From Isoptericola sp. BMS4 (GTDB lineage Bacteria > Actinomycetota > Actinomycetes > Actinomycetales > Cellulomonadaceae): DNA of 64,000 bases. Position numbers and translations under genes: made by a program. This document shows, one piece after another, positions 59,708 to 64,000 of the stretch (within the stretch, counting starts at the first letter, position 1; each line of letters opens with the position of its first letter). The notes under the pieces are model-generated. The model was not told where the DNA came from. It saw only the letters and a list, made by a program, of their open reading frames with translations, and ran no database searches. The DNA lies in assembly GCF_011634835.1 (NCBI RefSeq), contig NZ_SIRP01000001.1, positions 2,108,034-2,172,033 of the forward strand. Reading direction: 5' to 3'.

Positions 59708-61402
59708 GTGGCCGACACCATTCGAGAGACCCGCCCTCAGCCCCGTACCCTCAGCCGCGCCGGTGCCACGCACCAGACGCGCCACATCTTCGTGACGGGT
59801 GGTGTGGCCTCGTCGCTCGGCAAGGGACTCACGGCCTCCTCGCTCGGCCGCCTGCTGCGCTCGCGCGGCTTGCGGGTCACGATGCAGAAGCTCGACCCGT
59901 ACCTCAACGTCGACCCGGGCACGATGAACCCGTTCCAGCACGGCGAGGTGTTCGTCACCGAGGACGGCGCCGAGACCGATCTGGACATCGGCCACTACGA
60001 GCGGTTCCTCGACATCGAGCTGCCCGCCTCGTCCAACGTCACGACCGGCCAGGTCTACTCGTCCGTCATCGCCAAGGAGCGCCGCGGCGAGTACCTCGGG
60101 GACACGGTGCAGGTCATCCCGCACATCACCGACGAGATCAAGTCGCGCATGCGGGACCAGGCCGGCGCCGACGTCGACGTCATCATCACCGAGATCGGCG
60201 GCACCGTCGGCGACATCGAGTCCCAGCCGTTCCTCGAGGCGGCGCGGCAGGTGCGCCACGAGCTCGGCCGCGACGACTGCTTCTTCCTGCACGTCTCGCT
60301 CGTGCCCTACATCGGCCCGTCGGGCGAGCTCAAGACCAAGCCGACGCAGCACTCCGTGGCCGCGCTGCGCTCCATCGGCATCCAGCCCGACGCGATCGTG
60401 CTGCGCGCCGACCGCGTCGTGCCGGAGTCGATCAAGCGCAAGATCGCGCTCATGTGCGACGTCGACAACGAGGCGGTCGTCAACGCGGTCGACGCGCCGA
60501 GCATCTACGACATCCCCCGGGTGCTGCACGCCGAGGGCCTGGACGCCTACGTGGTGCGCCGCCTCGACCTGCCTTTCCACGACGTCGACTGGGACGGGTG
60601 GAGCCAGCTCCTGGAGCGCGTGCACGAGCCGGAGCACCACGTCGAGGTCGCGCTCGTCGGCAAGTACATCGACCTGCCCGACGCGTACCTGTCGGTGACC
60701 GAGGCGTTGCGCGCCGGCGGCTTCGACAACGACGCCAAGGTCGGCATCCGGTGGGTCGCCGCGGACGACTGCCAGACTCCCGAGGGCGCGCAGGAGGCCC
60801 TGGACGGCGTCGACGCGGTGCTGGTGCCCGGCGGCTTCGGCGTGCGTGGCATCGACGGCAAGGTCGGCGCGCTGCGCTGGGCCCGCGAGAACCTGGTCCC
60901 GACGCTCGGCATCTGCCTCGGCCTGCAGTCCATGGTCATCGAGTACGCCCGCAACGTCCTCGGCCTCGCCGACGCGTCGTCGACCGAGTTCGACCCGGAC
61001 AGCGACCACCCGGTGATCGCCACGATGGCGGAGCAGCTCGCGATCGTCGGCGGGGACGGGGACCTCGGCGGGACGATGCGCCTCGGCGCCTACGACGCGC
61101 ACCTCGGCGCGGGGACCGTCGTCGCGAAGACGTACGGCGGCGAGCGGGCCTCCGAGCGCCACCGGCACCGCTACGAGGTGAACAACACCTACCGCGAGCA
61201 GCTCGAGGCCGCGGGCCTCGTGTTCTCCGGGACCTCGCCCGACGCCAGCCTCGTGGAGTTCGTCGAGCTGCCCGCCGACGTCCACCCGTACTACGTCAGC
61301 ACGCAGGCCCACCCGGAGTTCAAGTCCCGTCCCACGCGCTCCCACCCGCTGTTCTCCGGCCTGGTGGCGGCGGCCCTGGTGCGTCAGGGCGCCACGGCGT
61401 GA
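59708..61402 (+). CDS. pyrG: CTP synthase
   Basis: Protein of 564 residues from GTG 59708. Synthetase domain: [20 protein letters not shown] (P-loop about 29-48), [40 protein letters not shown]. Glutaminase domain: [20 protein letters not shown], catalytic Cys in [16 protein letters not shown] and His-Glu in [10 protein letters not shown]. It aminates UTP to CTP using glutamine. Start may be leaderless (see the promoter entry). The downstream Nudix gene overlaps by 4 bp. Confidence 0.97.
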   Translation: MADTIRETRPQPRTLSRAGATHQTRHIFVTGGVASSLGKGLTASSLGRLLRSRGLRVTMQKLDPYLNVDPGTMNPFQHGEVFVTEDGAETDLDIGHYERFLDIELPASSNVTTGQVYSSVIAKERRGEYLGDTVQVIPHITDEIKSRMRDQAGADVDVIITEIGGTVGDIESQPFLEAARQVRHELGRDDCFFLHVSLVPYIGPSGELKTKPTQHSVAALRSIGIQPDAIVLRADRVVPESIKRKIALMCDVDNEAVVNAVDAPSIYDIPRVLHAEGLDAYVVRRLDLPFHDVDWDGWSQLLERVHEPEHHVEVALVGKYIDLPDAYLSVTEALRAGGFDNDAKVGIRWVAADDCQTPEGAQEALDGVDAVLVPGGFGVRGIDGKVGALRWARENLVPTLGICLGLQSMVIEYARNVLGLADASSTEFDPDSDHPVIATMAEQLAIVGGDGDLGGTMRLGAYDAHLGAGTVVAKTYGGERASERHRHRYEVNNTYREQLEAAGLVFSGTSPDASLVEFVELPADVHPYYVSTQAHPEFKSRPTRSHPLFSGLVAAALVRQGATA

Positions 61403-62067
61403 GTGACGCGGATGGCCGGCCGGCGGACGGCGCGCCCGACGTGCCCGAGGTGGTTGACGAGGTCGACCCGCGCCCCGTGCTCCGGCACGAGCGCCTGTAC
61501 GACGGCCGGATCATCGACCTCGTGCGCGACGACGTCGACCTCGGCGACGCGGGCGTCGTGACGCGGGAGTACGTGGACCACCCCGGGGCGGTCGCGGTCG
61601 TCGCCCTGGACGACGAGGACCGTGTGCTGCTGCTGCGCCAGTACCGCCACCCGGTCCGTGCGTTCCTGTGGGAGGTCCCCGCGGGGCTGCTCGACGTCGA
61701 CGGCGAGCCCGCCGCCGACGCGGCCGCGCGCGAGCTGGCGGAGGAGGCCGACGTCACCGCGGAGTCGTGGGCCGTGCTGACCGACTACGCGACCACGCCG
61801 GGCAGCTCCAACGAGGCGGTCCGCGTCTTCCTGGCCCGGGGCGTCGCGGAGGTCGCCGCGGCGGACCGGCACGCCCGCACCGGCGAGGAGGCGGGCATCG
61901 AGACCCGCTGGGTCCCGCTGGACGAGGCCGTGGCGCGGGTGCTGGACGGCAGCCTGCACAACCCGTCCGCCGTGGTCGGTGTGCTCGCCGCCGCGGCGAG
62001 CCGCGCGGGCGGCTGGGCCTCCCTGCGCCCCGCCGACGCGCCCTGGCCGTGCCGACCCGGCGCCTGA
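61399..62067 (+). CDS. Nudix hydrolase (ADP-ribose pyrophosphatase type)
   Basis: Protein of 222 residues from GTG 61399, GTGA overlap with pyrG. After about 25 acidic residues comes the Nudix fold: [40 protein letters not shown] and the Nudix box from [20 protein letters not shown] to EADV, with the REL-EE residues intact. [11 protein letters not shown] and a late acidic strand fit the ADP-ribose pyrophosphatase branch, as does the pyrG-Nudix order seen in mycobacteria (Rv1700). It probably clears ADP-ribose or related dinucleotides. The C terminus is short and proline-rich. Confidence 0.9.
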   Translation: MSDADGRPADGAPDVPEVVDEVDPRPVLRHERLYDGRIIDLVRDDVDLGDAGVVTREYVDHPGAVAVVALDDEDRVLLLRQYRHPVRAFLWEVPAGLLDVDGEPAADAAARELAEEADVTAESWAVLTDYATTPGSSNEAVRVFLARGVAEVAAADRHARTGEEAGIETRWVPLDEAVARVLDGSLHNPSAVVGVLAAAASRAGGWASLRPADAPWPCRPGA

Positions 62068-62089
62068 GGGGGCGGTAGGCTCCACAGGC

Positions 62090-64000
62090 GTGCACGACCA
62101 CTCCCGCCCCGCGCTCGGGGCCGACGACGCGCCGCCGGTGGACGCCGCGGCGGCCCCGGCCGTCCGGGTGCTCGGGCCGGTCCGGGTGGCGGGCCCGGAC
62201 GGGGGCCCGCGCGGCCCCCGCGGTGCTCGCGCGTGCGCGCTGGTCGTGCTGCTCGCCCTCGCGGGGCGTCGCGGGGTCTCCTCGACGGCGCTGGTCGACC
62301 GGCTGTGGCACGAGTCCCTGCCCGCCGACCCGCGCGCTGCCCTGCAGAACCTCGTGTCGCGCCTGCGGGCCGTCGCCGGGCGTGGTGTCGTGCGCGCGAC
62401 CGAGACCGGGTACGCCCTCGACGTGGCCACCGACCTCGACGCGGCCGGCGACGCCCTCACCGTTGCCCGCCGCGAGCTCGTCTCCGGCGATCCGCGCGTC
62501 GCCGCGGACACCGCGGGGGCGGCCCTGAGCCTCTGGTCCGGCACGCCCGGCAGCGACCTCGAGGGCGGGGAGTTCGCCGGGGTGGCCGCCGAGCTCGCGG
62601 CGGTGGCCGGGCGCCGCCGCGACGAGCTCCGGGTGGTGCGCCGGGACGCGGCGGAGGCGGCGGGGCAGCACGCCGTCGTCGCCGAGCTCGCCGGGGCGGA
62701 CGTGGCCGCCGACCCCTCCGACGAGGACGCTGCGCGCGCCCTCATGGGCGCGCTCGGCGGCCTCGGCCGCCCGGCGGAGGCGCTCCGGGTGTTCACCCGG
62801 CTGCGGTCCGTGCTGGTGCGCGAGCTGGGCAGCGAGCCGGGGCCGGCGACCGCGACGCTCTACGAGCGCCTCGCCGCCGACGTCGAGCGGCGCGGAGAGG
62901 CCGCGTCGGCGGCGGTTCCCGGGCCTTCGCCGGCGACCCTGCCGGAGCCGCCGACCGGCTCGGTGCCGCCGCGGACCGGTGCGGGCCACGACGGTGGGAC
63001 GGCGCACGCCACGGGCGCGACCGCCCGCGGGGTGCGCACCTACCCGACGCCGCTGGTCGGCCGCGAGCAGGACGTCGTCTCCGTGCTGGAGACGCTGGGT
63101 GACGCCCGGCTCGTGACCGTGCTGGGCCCGGGCGGCCTCGGCAAGACGCGCCTGGCGCAGGAGGTCGCGCGACGTTCGCTGGAGCGCACCCCCGTCGTGG
63201 TGGTCGTCGAGCTCGTCGGTGTCCGGACGGACGAGGACGTCGTCCTGGCGCTCGCGGACGCCCTGGGTGTGGCGCCCGGAGCGGGGTCCGTGCGGCTGGC
63301 CGACAGGCTGCGGGCCGGCGACCTGGAAACTCAGGTGGCGGCCCGGCTGAGGGAAGCCCACGCGCTCGTCGTGCTGGACAACTGCGAGCACGTCGTGGAG
63401 GGCGCGGCCCGCTGGGCCGGCGCGCTGCTGGACGTGTCCTCGCGGCTTCGGGTGCTCGCCACGAGCCGGACGCCGCTCCTGCTCGAGCACGAGGTGACAT
63501 ACGCGCCGTCCCCGCTCGGGTCGGACCCCGACGACGAGGACGGGGGCCCCGCGGTCCGCCTGTTCGTCGAGCGGGCGCGCGCCGTGCGCCCCGACGCGCT
63601 GCTCGACCGCCCGGCGGTCGCCCGCCTGTGCGAGCGCCTCGACGGGCTCCCGCTGGCCATCGAGCTCGCCGCGGCGAGGATCCGCACGCTGAGCGTCGCG
63701 GAGGTGGACGCACGGCTCGACGAGCGGTTCGCCCTGCTGCGGGGACGGGACCGCTCGGCGCCGGACCGGCACCGCACGCTGGAGGCCGTGCTCGACTGGA
63801 GCTGGAACCTGCTCACCGCCGGACAGCAGGCGCTGTGGCGCCGCGCCGCCGTGCTCCCGGACGGGTTCTCGGCGGAGGCGGCGCGGGCCCTGGTGCCCGA
63901 GGGGCGCGGGTGGCAGGTCGACGACGACGTGGATGCGCTCGTGCTGCAGTCCCTGGTGCGCGTCGAGGAGGCGGACGGCACGAGCCGCTACCGCATGGTC
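62090..64000 (+). CDS. SARP/AfsR-type regulator with NB-ARC ATPase, 3' truncated by window edge
   Basis: An uninterrupted frame of 637 codons runs from GTG 62090 off the end of the window. Domains: OmpR-like winged helix (about 23-100: VLGPVRVAGP, VVLLALAGRRGVSSTALVDRL, DPRAALQNLVSRLRAV), the BTAD helical domain (about 110-270: ADTAGAALSLWSGTPGSDLEG, EALRVFTRLRSVLVRELGSEPG), a Pro/Ala/Gly linker, and an NB-ARC-like ATPase with Walker A VLGPGGLGKTRLAQEVA (GPGGLGKT at 346-353), VVLDNCEHVVEGAARW (Walker B) and LCERLDGLPLAIELAAARI. A TPR tail is expected beyond the edge. Such regulators activate secondary-metabolite or stress genes; no target is visible here. Confidence 0.9.
   Translation, partial: MHDHSRPALGADDAPPVDAAAAPAVRVLGPVRVAGPDGGPRGPRGARACALVVLLALAGRRGVSSTALVDRLWHESLPADPRAALQNLVSRLRAVAGRGVVRATETGYALDVATDLDAAGDALTVARRELVSGDPRVAADTAGAALSLWSGTPGSDLEGGEFAGVAAELAAVAGRRRDELRVVRRDAAEAAGQHAVVAELAGADVAADPSDEDAARALMGALGGLGRPAEALRVFTRLRSVLVRELGSEPGPATATLYERLAADVERRGEAASAAVPGPSPATLPEPPTGSVPPRTGAGHDGGTAHATGATARGVRTYPTPLVGREQDVVSVLETLGDARLVTVLGPGGLGKTRLAQEVARRSLERTPVVVVVELVGVRTDEDVVLALADALGVAPGAGSVRLADRLRAGDLETQVAARLREAHALVVLDNCEHVVEGAARWAGALLDVSSRLRVLATSRTPLLLEHEVTYAPSPLGSDPDDEDGGPAVRLFVERARAVRPDALLDRPAVARLCERLDGLPLAIELAAARIRTLSVAEVDARLDERFALLRGRDRSAPDRHRTLEAVLDWSWNLLTAGQQALWRRAAVLPDGFSAEAARALVPEGRGWQVDDDVDALVLQSLVRVEEADGTSRYRMV

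Overview
The window is chromosomal DNA of a very GC-rich actinobacterium. The 16S rRNA text, the actinobacterial signature genes (bifunctional priA, SteA/SteB-type proteins, F420/deazaflavin-type oxidoreductases, a SARP/AfsR regulator) and the gene order point to the Micrococcales. Cellulomonas or a close relative is my best guess, from remembered 16S similarity and not from a search. From infC to pyrG the order follows the core layout I recall from Mycobacterium tuberculosis (infC-rpmI-rplT-tsnR, pheST, argCJBDFRGH, tyrS, TPR protein, HAD phosphatase, tlyA, nadK, recN, steA, steB/mctB, pyrG, Nudix), with accessory blocks inserted.

Layout. 1-6.5 kb: the 3' end of priA/hisA, an SseB-domain protein, a trypsin-like lipoprotein, two small proteins, a fur-katA peroxide-defence operon and infC. 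6.6-8.9 kb: rpmI, rplT, an SpoU rRNA methyltransferase and thpR. 8.9-16.4 kb: a divergent polyol catabolic locus with an FGGY kinase and SorC-type regulator on the minus strand, and an erythritol/threitol-type dehydrogenase, MFS permease, DhaK-DhaL kinase and RpiB-type isomerase on the plus strand. I read this as a tetritol (erythritol/threitol) pathway feeding erythrose 4-phosphate into central metabolism. 16.5-21.1 kb: pheS-pheT and an SDR. 21.1-27.7 kb: accessory metabolism (LLM oxidoreductase, trans-aconitate methyltransferase, quinone reductase, GH15, SDR, GNAT, deazaflavin oxidoreductase). 27.7-36.5 kb: the complete arginine cluster with an ArgR-type operator over an apparently leaderless argC.

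36.5-41.9 kb: a striking 27-bp-arm palindrome, a P-loop kinase, a PadR regulator with a frameshifted membrane protein, a DNA-3-methyladenine glycosylase, two small unknowns and tyrS. 41.9-47.9 kb: an rrn operon with two candidate promoters, a perfect 62-bp tandem duplication carrying the boxA-like antitermination element, 16S, a G/T-rich spacer with no tRNA and two G-quadruplex motifs, 23S, and then only the last ~36 nt of a 5S gene before a strong terminator. 48.1-62.1 kb: the conserved block from the TPR protein to the Nudix hydrolase, including the envelope genes steA, steB, a MraY-like protein and murJ. The window ends inside a SARP/NB-ARC regulator.

Most genes form tightly packed operons with 4-bp start/stop overlaps (ATGA, GTGA, one TTGA), suggesting widespread translational coupling. 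The points most worth checking are the truncated 5S, the duplicated rrn leader element, the tetritol locus, the long palindrome behind argH, the frameshift near 37980 and the divergent MraY-like protein. I found no CRISPR array, insertion sequence, prophage or tRNA gene.
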